Assembly: GCF_030125375.1 (NCBI RefSeq)
Contig: NZ_JASJUU010000002.1
Coordinates: 329,968 to 393,967 of the forward strand
Source: Pseudoalteromonas umbrosa
Lineage (GTDB): Bacteria > Pseudomonadota > Gammaproteobacteria > Enterobacterales > Alteromonadaceae
Direction of reading: 5' to 3'
DNA length: 64,000 bases
Both the position numbers and the translations under genes were made by a program. The notes under the pieces were generated by a model. That model saw nothing but the letters and a program-made list of their open reading frames with translations, was not told the DNA's origin and did not search any database. This document shows positions 26,005 to 34,589 of the stretch, one piece after another (the first letter of the stretch is position 1; every line of letters begins with the position of its first letter).

Positions 26005-27473
26005 CCTTTTCACTCTATCACCGTCTTGCGCTAATCATTACTGGTGTATTCATGCTCACAGTCTCTGCGTTTGTGTTCTGGACACAAAACCTTTCTTCTA
26101 TTTCCAGAGCCCAAGCGGAGCAACAATTACATTTAGGGCTTGCCGAGCATTTAGCGCAAGATAACCCGCTACTTAAGCAAGGCGTCTATGATTACAAAGC
26201 ACTTGAGAACTTGTTTCATACACTGATGGTACTTGGACCTGCATTTGAATTCTATTTTGTCGACCCAAGTGGCAAACTTCTTACTTTTTCAGCAAAGCCC
26301 GGTGAAGTAAAAAGGCAATCTGTTGATTTAAGACCGCTTATTCAGCTTATTAACGAGCCGACCAAGCTGCCCGTATATGGTGATGACCCGCGTTCGGTTG
26401 AGCAAAACAAAATATTTTCCGTCTCCCCCGTGTATAACGGAGACAAGCTACAAGGATACTTATATGTCATTATCGGCTCATCAATTGCCGACTCTATCAG
26501 CGCGCATATAAAAAGCTCTGAACAATTAGCGCAAAGCATCGCTTGGCTAATCGCCATGGCCGTTTTTCTATTTGCCATTTTGTTGCTGCTATTTCGTACC
26601 ATGACTCGACCACTAAAACGGCTTAGCCAATTTATTCAAAAAGTTGAAAAAAATGATTTTGATATGCAGTCCATTAACACATTAGTTTGGCCATCCAAAC
26701 ACAACGAAATTCATCTCGTCGGGCAAAGTGTCAACAGCATGCTAGAAACGATAAATCAGCAAATGACGCAGCTAACCGCCATAGATGAACAACGTCGCAA
26801 GCTGTTAGCGCATCTATCTCATGATTTGCGTACGCCACTTGCGTCACTACAAGGTTACTTAGAGCTCATAGAAAAAAATCCTCCGACGGGCAGCAATGAG
26901 CAAGAGTACCTTGCGATTTCGCTTAAAAACTGCAATCAGTTAAAAAGCCTCATCGATCAGATTTTTGAACTTGCTCATTTAGAATCAGGACAGTCTAAAG
27001 TCAACTTTGAAGTGTTTAATCTTGGCGAGCTTATTTATGACGTACTCGCTAAGTTCGCATTAAAAGCGCAAAAAGCAGATATATCATTAAGTGTGTACCC
27101 AGTTGAATGCGACTTTACCGTCTACTCTGATATTGCAAAGTTAGAGCGAATTCTCAGCAATTTAGTTGAAAATGCACTGCGCCATACACCAGCAAAAGGC
27201 AATATTTGTATCTCAATTTGCGCCACCGAAAAAGCTTACAGTATCGCCGTGCAAGATACAGGCGTTGGAATAAGCCCCAAAGAGTTACCTTATATTTTTG
27301 AAGCGCGTTATCAAGCGAGTAATACACGCGGCTGTAAAAAGTCTCATGCAGGCCTTGGACTTGCCATCACAGCACGACTCATCGAACTCATTAAATCCGA
27401 GATCAAAGTTAATAGTCGCCTCGGCCAAGGCAGCGAATTTGTTTTTCAAGTCAGAGGGGCTGATGCTTCATAG
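26001..27473 (+). CDS. membrane sensor histidine kinase
   Basis: The 490 residues have TM1 at about 8-27, a periplasmic sensor region at about 28-175, TM2 at about 178-199, HAMP, and dimerisation helix HLSHDLRTPLASLQGYLE with phospho-His 274. The ATPase has N-box LVENALRHTP, G1 VQDTGVGIS and G2 HAGLGLAITARLI. It overlaps the response regulator by 4 bases, a classical pair. The periplasmic domain was not recognised. The nearby exported spondin proteins could be targets, or could affect the signal (inference). Confidence 0.94.
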   Translation: MTFSLYHRLALIITGVFMLTVSAFVFWTQNLSSISRAQAEQQLHLGLAEHLAQDNPLLKQGVYDYKALENLFHTLMVLGPAFEFYFVDPSGKLLTFSAKPGEVKRQSVDLRPLIQLINEPTKLPVYGDDPRSVEQNKIFSVSPVYNGDKLQGYLYVIIGSSIADSISAHIKSSEQLAQSIAWLIAMAVFLFAILLLLFRTMTRPLKRLSQFIQKVEKNDFDMQSINTLVWPSKHNEIHLVGQSVNSMLETINQQMTQLTAIDEQRRKLLAHLSHDLRTPLASLQGYLELIEKNPPTGSNEQEYLAISLKNCNQLKSLIDQIFELAHLESGQSKVNFEVFNLGELIYDVLAKFALKAQKADISLSVYPVECDFTVYSDIAKLERILSNLVENALRHTPAKGNICISICATEKAYSIAVQDTGVGISPKELPYIFEARYQASNTRGCKKSHAGLGLAITARLIELIKSEIKVNSRLGQGSEFVFQVRGADAS

Positions 27474-27496
27474 TAATGCTGAATTATTAGCTATAT

Positions 27497-28885
27497 CTAA
27501 ACTCGATAAGATGGACGCTGCTGAACTTCATATTCACCATAGGGCATAAACTGCACACCCTTTTTGTGCAATTCTCTTTTAAGTAAAAAATGACTGACAA
27601 CCGCTTGTATGTATACAGAACCTGCGGATATTAGCCATATTGTTTCTAAGCTAATGTTAGTGATTATGGACAATGTGATCACTGGCGCTGAAAATAAAAT
27701 AAACCGGAACACTGTGCTCAACAATGCAGGCCAAACATTCCCTAATGCTTTAAACATGGCTGACACGGTAAGTACATATCCAGCAGGTATGAAGTTAAAG
27801 CAAACATAGCTTAAAAAACCAGTCGCGACGGCAGCAATCTCTCGTTCATTTGAAAAAGGCGTAATGAAAACATCAGCGTAAAACACACATAGCCCATTTA
27901 AAATCAGCATCAATCCACAAGTCATCCACGCCATTTGATGATAGGTATTTAAAACACGGGAGGGATTGCCAGACGCAAAATTTTGCCCTGCAATTGCAGG
28001 GCCGGCTAACGCCACAGCCATAGCGGGTAAAAATAGTGCCTGCATCACTCTAACCCCCACACCAAAACCTGCTTGTGCAGAAGAATCAAAATCACGCAAA
28101 ACCAAGTAAATGACGGACATATAAAAAAATGTGAATAGCAGCTCACCACCCGCAGGTAGACCTACCCCTATAATACGTTTAATTTCCACCCCATTTGGCA
28201 AGCATTGCTTAAAGGTCAAACGTAAATAACGCTCTTTATATTTCAAATATAAGCACAGTGCCAAAAAGCCCAATGCCATAGCAATTGAGCTAGCAATTGC
28301 CGCACCGGCTACCCCGAGCGCCATGCCAAAGACTTTGCCTGTGATAAGTAGAGGAGACAGCAACATGTTGATGATTACAGCAATAATATTAATCAATATG
28401 GGTAGCTTAACAACGCCTGTTCCCCTCAATGCTGCAGCAATAGCAGTGATAGGAAACTGAAGCACTAATGCAGGCAAAAACCAGTAAAAATAATCTAGAC
28501 TGGCTTCTAACGTCACAGTATCTGGTGCCAAAGTACCAAAGTAAACAGGTGCTGCAAATAGCCCAAATAATATCATGCCAATCATGCACAAGATGGATAT
28601 GAGTATGCCTTGATTAAACAAAATATTGGCATGCTGTTTATCTTTTCGCCCTACAGCATGAGAGATCAATGTACCCATACCCACATTAAGTACTTGCGTT
28701 GCAGCCAAGACAAAAAAGACTAACACGCCAACGCTCCCTACCCCAGCTAAGGCGGCGCTGCCCAATTGACCCACAAAATAAAGCTCAACCATAAAATTTA
28801 AAGTATGTATAAACATACCCATCATAATGGGCACACTCATGGATGTGAGGTGCTTATATATCTCACCCTGTGTTAAATCCTTCAA
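27497..28885 (-). CDS. MATE family efflux transporter
   Basis: The 462-residue integral membrane protein has about 12 hydrophobic segments. N-terminal MATE features are SVPIMMGMFIHTLNFMVELYFVGQLGSAALAGVGSVG. The second half has VGVRVMQALFLPAMAVALAGPAIAGQNFASGN. It exports cations or drugs in exchange for H+ or Na+, with unknown substrate. The start is TTG at 28885, 5 bases after AAGGAA; no ATG fits better. It converges on the kinase gene with only 23 bases between stops. Confidence 0.92.
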   Translation of the reverse strand: MKDLTQGEIYKHLTSMSVPIMMGMFIHTLNFMVELYFVGQLGSAALAGVGSVGVLVFFVLAATQVLNVGMGTLISHAVGRKDKQHANILFNQGILISILCMIGMILFGLFAAPVYFGTLAPDTVTLEASLDYFYWFLPALVLQFPITAIAAALRGTGVVKLPILINIIAVIINMLLSPLLITGKVFGMALGVAGAAIASSIAMALGFLALCLYLKYKERYLRLTFKQCLPNGVEIKRIIGVGLPAGGELLFTFFYMSVIYLVLRDFDSSAQAGFGVGVRVMQALFLPAMAVALAGPAIAGQNFASGNPSRVLNTYHQMAWMTCGLMLILNGLCVFYADVFITPFSNEREIAAVATGFLSYVCFNFIPAGYVLTVSAMFKALGNVWPALLSTVFRFILFSAPVITLSIITNISLETIWLISAGSVYIQAVVSHFLLKRELHKKGVQFMPYGEYEVQQRPSYRV

Positions 28886-29111
28886 TTTAATTCCTTATAC
28901 TTTGGCACGGGCTGTACCGATTCGATTATGTCCACTTTAAGGCATAGCAAAAAAAAAGACAGAGAAACAATTTCACTTTGAAGGTGAACTTAAACACGAT
29001 ACCCATTTCATCAAGCGTAAAACATTGCGCCGGATCAACCCCAACAGTTCAAAACTAGATACACTCAATGTCAGCACAATCAATTGTCTTCTATTTACAA
29101 AAGGATCTACC

Positions 29112-30125
29112 ATGAAAGCAGCCGTTGCTCATGAATTTAAAGCGCCGCTGTGCATAGAGACTGTTGCACAGCCACAAATCCAACCTGGAACAGTTTTAGT
29201 TAAAATCGCAGCTTGTGGGGTATGTCACACCGATTTACACGCCTGTCATGGCGATTGGCCTGTAAAACCAAAAATGCCGCTTATCCCCGGTCATGAAGGT
29301 GTTGGCGTCATTGAAAAGAAAGCAGATGATGTCCACCATTTAAAGGTTGGCGATAAGGTTGGTATCCCTTGGTTACACTCAGCGTGTGGACATTGTGAGC
29401 ACTGCTTACAAGGAGACGAAAACCTCTGTCCTCAGCAGCAAAATAGCGGCTACTCAGTTGATGGTGGCTATGCTGAATATTGTTTAGCTGATGCCAACTA
29501 TGTTGTGAAAGTGCCCGCTGATTTGGGGTTTGTCGAAGCTGCGCCTTTGTTCTGTGCAGGCGTTACAACCTATAAAGCACTCAAGGTCAGTGAAGCTAAA
29601 CCGGGGCAATGGGTATCTATTGTTGGCATTGGCGGGCTTGGGCATTTAGCAATTCAGTACGCTAAAGCCATGGGCTTAAATGTGATTGCAGTGGATACGG
29701 GTGACAATAAACTTGCTCTGGCCAAAGAGCTCGGGGCCGATCATTATATCGACTATCAAAAAACCGACCCTGCTACGCATATTCAATCAAATTTTGGCGG
29801 CGTGCAAGCGGTTATCTGTACAGCTACCTCAAAAAACGCTTTTGACAGTGCATATCAAAGTGTCAAACGCGGCGGTAAATGCGTTTTGGTTGGACTTCCC
29901 AATGATTCACTACCGATCCCTATCTTTGATACGGTATTAAAAGGGATCAGTGTTATAGGCAGTATCGTCGGAACGCGGCAAGATCTCATCGAGTGTCTTG
30001 AGTTTGCCGCCGCTGGAAAAGTTCGTGCCATTGTACAAACTCAACCTCTAGCCAATATCAATCAAGTCTTTGATCAAATGCTAGAAAACGATATTCAAGG
30101 ACGCATTGTGCTGACGCTAGATTAA
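29112..30125 (+). CDS. adhP: zinc-dependent alcohol dehydrogenase (AdhP type)
   Basis: The 337 residues match E. coli AdhP (336) along the length. Catalytic zinc ligands lie in [11 protein letters not shown] and GHEGVGVI. The structural zinc cysteines are [17 protein letters not shown]. The cofactor motif is [17 protein letters not shown]. The protein interconverts primary alcohols and aldehydes with NAD. The start at 29112 follows AAAGGAT; the frame is open to 29025, but the extra residues are unlike the family. It could reduce the aldehyde made by the decarboxylase at 21747, but the genes are 5.6 kb apart. Confidence 0.93.
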   Translation: MKAAVAHEFKAPLCIETVAQPQIQPGTVLVKIAACGVCHTDLHACHGDWPVKPKMPLIPGHEGVGVIEKKADDVHHLKVGDKVGIPWLHSACGHCEHCLQGDENLCPQQQNSGYSVDGGYAEYCLADANYVVKVPADLGFVEAAPLFCAGVTTYKALKVSEAKPGQWVSIVGIGGLGHLAIQYAKAMGLNVIAVDTGDNKLALAKELGADHYIDYQKTDPATHIQSNFGGVQAVICTATSKNAFDSAYQSVKRGGKCVLVGLPNDSLPIPIFDTVLKGISVIGSIVGTRQDLIECLEFAAAGKVRAIVQTQPLANINQVFDQMLENDIQGRIVLTLD

Positions 30126-30150
30126 ATGCCCTGCTTTATCCCAACTTGCT

Positions 30151-30173
30151 AGGCTACAATGGTAGCCTTTTTT
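30151..30173 (+). terminator. rho-independent terminator of adhP
   Basis: GGCTAC (30152-30157) pairs with GTAGCC (30162-30167) around a 4-base loop, followed by six T. Confidence 0.85.
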
Positions 30174-30182
30174 CATAAAAGA

Positions 30183-30596
30183 CTACGTCTCTTGATGGCT
30201 TTCAGACAACTTTATTAAACACTGCAAGGCCTTGTCAGCACATTCGTTTTGTACAAAAATATGGTCATGATAATACCCTGCAACGACATTCGCACTGAGT
30301 CCTTCTTCTCCCAATGCTGTTGCGAATGAGGCAGTCAGGCCAACCGCCTCTAAGCTTGAATGCACATTTAAAGTAATACAGCGATAGTCCCCTTGATAAT
30401 TGATACTCACCTCTTGTGCATACGTCTTGCTGGTGATCACAGTGATCCCCTCTTTTTCTCGGAACATACCGTGTATCTTGCTCAGCGAAAGATCCACTAG
30501 TTGCCGCTCCGATACAACACAATAGACATACAACTGCGTAGATAAAACAGGCTCCATACTGGCTAGCAGCACCGATAAATTGGTTTCTCCCGACAT
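30183..30596 (-). CDS. ACT-domain protein (ACT_3/DUF2241 type)
   Basis: The 137-residue cytoplasmic protein opens with TNLSVLLASMEPVLSTQLYVYCVV and carries the family-defining CITLNVHSSLEAVGLTASFATALGEEGLSANVVAGYYHDHIFVQ. Two ACT-like halves are expected, which usually bind amino acids. The true ligand and role of this stand-alone family are unknown. The ribosome site is AAAGAGAG. Confidence 0.85.
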   Translation of the reverse strand: MSGETNLSVLLASMEPVLSTQLYVYCVVSERQLVDLSLSKIHGMFREKEGITVITSKTYAQEVSINYQGDYRCITLNVHSSLEAVGLTASFATALGEEGLSANVVAGYYHDHIFVQNECADKALQCLIKLSESHQET

Positions 30597-30639
30597 AGTT
30601 TTACTCTCTTTATTGTTATTTTAAATATCAAGTGATGCA

Positions 30640-30861
30640 TTAATCTTCTTCAGATTTTTGCTTTTTCCGCTGTTCTTGCTTGGCTTTATCTATATTCTTA
30701 AATTGTGGCGGCGGAATTGGAAATAGCGCAATTAAAGGCATTAAAGCCATAAATAAAAAAGCGCCTTTGGGCATTTTCTTGGCCCAACTCACCGCACGAT
30801 ACATGAATATAACAACACCGAATATGCAAAGCATGATCAGCACGCTAGTTTGCCAGTCCAT
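30640..30861 (-). CDS. small two-helix membrane protein, unknown
   Basis: The 73 residues have two hydrophobic segments (about 6-26 and 33-50: AFLFMALMPLIALFPI), then a charged Lys/Gln/Glu tail (KQEQRKKQKSEED). AAAGGA lies 9 bases upstream of the ATG. The family is not recognised. It may share a promoter with the ACT gene 43 bases downstream. Confidence 0.65.
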   Translation of the reverse strand: MDWQTSVLIMLCIFGVVIFMYRAVSWAKKMPKGAFLFMALMPLIALFPIPPPQFKNIDKAKQEQRKKQKSEED

Positions 30862-31009
30862 ACTCGTTAGTCCTTTGTTAAACTGTTACATTGCTATGTG
30901 GTCACTCTGTATCTTTTTCAAGCTAAGGGAATTTTCGCGAGTTTTTATGGTGTAAAAAAAAGAGTAAGATTACGATAGTCATCGCATCGCTGCTAGGAGA
31001 TAAACATTC

Positions 31010-31720
31010 ATGACGCAGGCATCCAAAAATCAAACCCAAGACCAAGCCATTGCTGAGTTAATCTTAGCTATTCGAAGCAAAGAGCTGTCAAAAATACTCT
31101 CTGCATATCAAGTGCAAGATGACAAAGGCCGTGCTGCACAACTTAAATTTTGCTATGAAACCGGTGAATCGCAACCTAATCGTTATGCCGATTATCAGAA
31201 TATCGCTGCACAATGTATCGCAGCGCATGGTCTGCCTTCAGGAATTATTGCCGGGCTAAATAATAATGACAGAGTGAATTTTTTTATGCCCGCACTGCAA
31301 GCATCGGACTCATTCACACAGACAAATCATCAAGGCAATACTTTTTTACACGCCTTATTTGCCAATACAGAGCAGTCCCCTCCCCCGTTTAATTTCATTC
31401 GTTCATTATTATTATTTGAACGCAATGAATCACTGGCTAATACACTACGCGTGCGTAATCAAAACAAGTTAACGCCATTGGAGTGCTATTTTATTTATAG
31501 TCTCGATGAACAACTGCTGCCCGAACATGAACTCACAGCCCTGTTTGCGCTAATTGAGGCAGAGCAATCAGACAATACACCTGTACTTAAAAATAACCTA
31601 GCTCAAGTGAAAGCCGCCATGAAAAACCGTAACATCACGCTTAATGCACAAAATCAAACGCTACTGATTGTCGCAAGCTATTATCAAGTCGATATCAACC
31701 AAGTGTGTCAGTTACACTAA
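31010..31720 (+). CDS. unknown cytoplasmic protein, weak ankyrin-like motifs
   Basis: The 236 residues have no signal peptide or membrane segment. The start follows AGGAGA. Two stretches look like ankyrin-repeat helices: NHQGNTFLHALFANT with FNFIRSLLLF, and VRNQNKLTPLECYFIY. Spacing is irregular, so this is a weak resemblance. The 3' end overlaps that of the convergent GNAT gene by 9 bases. The function is unknown. Confidence 0.6.
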   Translation: MTQASKNQTQDQAIAELILAIRSKELSKILSAYQVQDDKGRAAQLKFCYETGESQPNRYADYQNIAAQCIAAHGLPSGIIAGLNNNDRVNFFMPALQASDSFTQTNHQGNTFLHALFANTEQSPPPFNFIRSLLLFERNESLANTLRVRNQNKLTPLECYFIYSLDEQLLPEHELTALFALIEAEQSDNTPVLKNNLAQVKAAMKNRNITLNAQNQTLLIVASYYQVDINQVCQLH

Positions 31721-32326
31721 CTGCTTATTCTCAAACTCATCACGAGTCACCCCATATAAACAGTGCGACTGTAAAACATGCCCATCTGGTAAATCTGGAT
31801 GGGCAAAGTTTTTATTTAAATTCGTCATACCTAAGCGTCGCATCAATTGTTGCGATGGTCTATTTTGTAAAGCCGTGAACGCGTAAACCTGCTCCACAGA
31901 CAATAACTCGAACGCAAATTTCAGAGCCGCTTGAGCAGCTTCATATGCATACCCTTGGCCCCAAAAATCACGATGTAACCGCCAACCGATCTCCATAAAA
32001 GGATGTTTTGGATTTACCCTTGTTTGCCAATGTAACCCTACAAAGCCAATAAACCTGTCTGTGCTTGGGCTAGTGACTGTAACTTCATTACCCTCTTGCA
32101 ACTCTACAGCCCAAAAACCGTAACCACGCTCATCTATCAGTGCTGCAATTTTATCACACAGCGCATTGCTTTCATCGATGTTTAATTTAGATGGAAAGTA
32201 ACGCATCACCTCTGGATCTGCATTCATTTGTGCAAAACGGCCTTTATCAATTTCTTGCCATTGTCTCAGTACGAGGCGCTTAGTCACTAATTCAGCAACA
32301 CCGTGATACTCAGGTATCTTTGCCAT
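31712..32326 (-). CDS. GNAT acetyltransferase (RimJ/RimL-like)
   Basis: The 204 residues begin with the usual N-terminal ELVTKRLVLRQWQEID, followed by RFIGFVGLHWQ and IGWRLHRDFWGQGYAYEAAQAALKFAFE, which is the acetyl-CoA P-loop. The C-terminal part has NRPSQQLMRRLGM. It probably acetylates an amine on a protein N-terminus or small molecule. Its start overlaps the end of the Sir2 gene by 17 bases, so an acetyltransferase and a NAD-dependent deacylase are translationally coupled. Confidence 0.9.
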   Translation of the reverse strand: MAKIPEYHGVAELVTKRLVLRQWQEIDKGRFAQMNADPEVMRYFPSKLNIDESNALCDKIAALIDERGYGFWAVELQEGNEVTVTSPSTDRFIGFVGLHWQTRVNPKHPFMEIGWRLHRDFWGQGYAYEAAQAALKFAFELLSVEQVYAFTALQNRPSQQLMRRLGMTNLNKNFAHPDLPDGHVLQSHCLYGVTRDEFENKQLV

Positions 32327-33035
32327 ACGCTATATATTCCTTTGCAGTCATAGGAAAGTATTTAACTTGGCTATGCAAGATATGAGTTGGCTCTGGATCA
32401 ACAACCTCTACCGGAATGTCTTTATGACGTGCAATATCTAACGCCATTTGCGTAATATTGACACTAAAAGATGTACCCATAAATACAATTTTACTGGCAT
32501 CCCACATACGCTTTTGGGCTCTACCAATACCGTATAAATCAGTATAAAACTCATCAAACAGCAGCACAAAAGGCTTCAAAGAGACGTTAAGCTCCGGCCC
32601 TTTACTAGAAATTTTAAAGAGTTCTAACAAGGATGAAGTTAAATTAGTTTCATCAACTAAACCCCAAGGCGCTGTTTCTATCTCTACATCTTCTCCTTGA
32701 ACGTGATATTTGGTCATTTTATCAATTCGGCCATGGATAGAAATGTAATCATCATTACCAGCTTTGCCATCTAACCCATCTATGTTCTGCGTTACCAATA
32801 ATTTATCTGCTAGCCAATGATGCACTTCGTTTGGGCCATGATGCCGATATGTAACAAAGCGATGGTAATACCACTTTAAAAATTCAGTGGTATTTTCTTC
32901 ATACATGGTACGTGTCGCCATTTGCTGAGGCGTATAGTTACGACTGCCAATTGTCCAAAAACCATCCTCGCCGCGAAATGTAGGAATACCACTTTCGGCA
33001 CTTACACCAGCGCCGGTAATATATAGTGTCGTCAT
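32310..33035 (-). CDS. Sir2-family NAD-dependent deacylase lacking zinc cysteines
   Basis: The 241 residues show all NAD-binding Sir2 blocks: ITGAGVSAESGIPTFRGEDGFW, TQNIDGLDGKAG and catalytic His in SIHGRIDKM. FVLLFDEFY and VFMGTSFSVNITQMA follow. The four zinc-ligand cysteines of the small domain are missing; the protein has no Cys at all. The region between SIHG and KPFVLLFDE is instead rich in acidic residues (EDVEIETAPWGLVDE). It is likely still a deacylase or ADP-ribosyl hydrolase-type enzyme (inference). It is coupled to the GNAT gene by overlap. The ribosome site is weak. Confidence 0.85.
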   Translation of the reverse strand: MTTLYITGAGVSAESGIPTFRGEDGFWTIGSRNYTPQQMATRTMYEENTTEFLKWYYHRFVTYRHHGPNEVHHWLADKLLVTQNIDGLDGKAGNDDYISIHGRIDKMTKYHVQGEDVEIETAPWGLVDETNLTSSLLELFKISSKGPELNVSLKPFVLLFDEFYTDLYGIGRAQKRMWDASKIVFMGTSFSVNITQMALDIARHKDIPVEVVDPEPTHILHSQVKYFPMTAKEYIAYGKDT

Positions 33036-33119
33036 TTAAAATTACTCGACAAAAAATTAAACAGACAATTGAGTTTGGCACTTACCACAACACAAACCTA
33101 ATAAGTATACTTTTAGCAC

Positions 33120-33614
33120 TCAAACAACATTAGCATCAGGCATTAACTTTATATGTTGTGGCGCTGCGCAAAAAGGTAGCCATTTCGATGTATTTTTTAG
33201 ACTAAAACTGTGCACGGTGCCGCCAGATGACTTATCTCTTTTACACGCATACTGAACAGCTTCCATTGCACTTTTTCCAAAGTCCATTGCAGCAATCGCC
33301 CAATTCGCACCAGAGCCAATCGCCCAATTCATCTGTAAAGGTTCTAAGAAACGTTTTCCATATCGGATTTCGCCGTAAAAAACTTCATCACGTTTATTAA
33401 TAAAGAAAAATGTGCAATTTATCGCCTCAAAACAGTTTTTTTTCCAATTACTAAGTAAATGGTATATTTCTGTGCAATTACCTGTTGCAAAAACAAAACC
33501 ATTATAAACGCGTTGGCACTTTTGTGCCTCGTCAGTCACGATACTTTGCGATGTGGTCGTTAAACTATCAACACAAATGATTTGCGTTGAGTGATGGTAT
33601 GCTATCGTAGTCAA
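33120..33614 (-). CDS. proteasome/HslV-like Ntn-hydrolase
   Basis: With a TTG start at 33614, 6 bases after AAGGAG, the product begins Met-TTIAYHH. The first residue after Met removal is then Thr, the nucleophile of HslV (TTIVSV) and beta proteasome subunits. Taking that Thr as 1, Asp15 and Lys31 are 16 residues apart, as are Asp17 and Lys33 in HslV. YNGFVFATGN and WAIGSGANWAIAAMDFG match the HslV core. The 164 residues are close to HslV (about 175). No HslU or other unfoldase is nearby. An upstream start at 33647 is possible but would bury the Thr. It probably acts as a self-compartmentalised peptidase of unknown target. Confidence 0.75.
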   Translation of the reverse strand: MTTIAYHHSTQIICVDSLTTTSQSIVTDEAQKCQRVYNGFVFATGNCTEIYHLLSNWKKNCFEAINCTFFFINKRDEVFYGEIRYGKRFLEPLQMNWAIGSGANWAIAAMDFGKSAMEAVQYACKRDKSSGGTVHSFSLKNTSKWLPFCAAPQHIKLMPDANVV

Positions 33615-33929
33615 ATAACACTCCTTTTGGTCAAAATAGCCTAGCACGCAGGCTAGCTTAAAGGCACCATTAAAAACAGGTCAGATATGTCCTAATATAA
33701 CGCCTTTATTCCTATCTTTGACAAAAAAAATTAAACTAAGTTCTATGTTCTACGCTTTGATATAAACAAAACAAGCTCATATTGCTATTTTAACCAGCGA
33801 AGTGTTGTTCTTTAGTTTCTTGAGGAATATACGCATACTTTACTGCAAGATTTTCATCCATACCCCTTAAACTTAAAACCCTTTTAAATAATCATCCTTT
33901 CTGGTAGCGACTACATACCAAGGCGTTAT
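33615..33929. other. intergenic, 315 bases
   Basis: It lies upstream of the Ntn-hydrolase gene and is AT-rich. A 23-codon minus-strand frame (33790-33861) starts with ATG but has AAGGGG only one base before it, so I do not call it a gene. Confidence 0.5.
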
Positions 33930-34406
33930 TTAGGAAAACGCTAAAAAGCCCCCTATGGCAGCGACAGCAACAAACGCAGGAACAATGAGTCTCCAAGGCA
34001 ACTGAGTAGTTATGCTTTCAGGTGTATGCTGTGCTGTGTTGATAGCCTCTGAGTCTGTACTAGAGTGTGTTTCGTTTTCTTGAGCAACATTAGATTCTTG
34101 CACGTGGCCATCCACAGGGTCACAAGGTAACTGCCATTGATAACCTTTTTTCGAAAAGGTCTTAATTGCTTCATCACCAAATAACGCTCTTAAATGGCCA
34201 ATGTTTTGAAATACGACCTGCTCTGTAACCGTTCTCCCTGGCCACACCTCCTCTAATATCTCAACCTTACTGTGGATCTTATCTGGCTGCGTGATTAATA
34301 AAGCTAGAATTTGCGCGGGTTTCTCTTTTAGAGAGATTTTTCGTCCATCTTTTAATAACGTGAGCGCCTGAATATCAAATTGAAAGTCTTCGAATGCTAA
34401 TTTCAT
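33930..34406 (-). CDS. tail-anchored winged-helix (ToxR-type) regulator, no periplasmic domain
   Basis: The 158 residues have an OmpR-type winged helix (about 1-95: ISLKEKPAQILALLITQPDKIHSKVEILEEVWPGRTVTEQVVFQNIGHLRALFG, then TFSKKGYQWQLP). A polar linker follows, then a single membrane segment LIVPAFVAVAAIGGFLAF that ends one residue from the stop. ToxR/CadC proteins normally carry a sensing domain after this helix, and it is absent here. The start at 34406 (MKLAFEDFQF) fits the domain edge. It is either a natural minimal regulator or a truncated one. The partner and target are unknown. Confidence 0.82.
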   Translation of the reverse strand: MKLAFEDFQFDIQALTLLKDGRKISLKEKPAQILALLITQPDKIHSKVEILEEVWPGRTVTEQVVFQNIGHLRALFGDEAIKTFSKKGYQWQLPCDPVDGHVQESNVAQENETHSSTDSEAINTAQHTPESITTQLPWRLIVPAFVAVAAIGGFLAFS

Positions 34407-34589
34407 TGTCCCTAAGCTTATAATTATAATTTTCACCGATGTTACTATTTTTACCACAGAATGTTATGGAAATTAAACCTGTTATTTCTTTGTGGTTTGA
34501 ATTTCATACAATTTGTAATAAACACTGATTAAGTTAATATAATTGCAAACTTCGAAGGAAACTTATATAGCTCTCTCATCTTATTTGAT

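Noticed and set aside
33790..33861. 23-codon minus-strand small protein
   Set aside because: AAGGGG lies only one base before the ATG and there is no other support.
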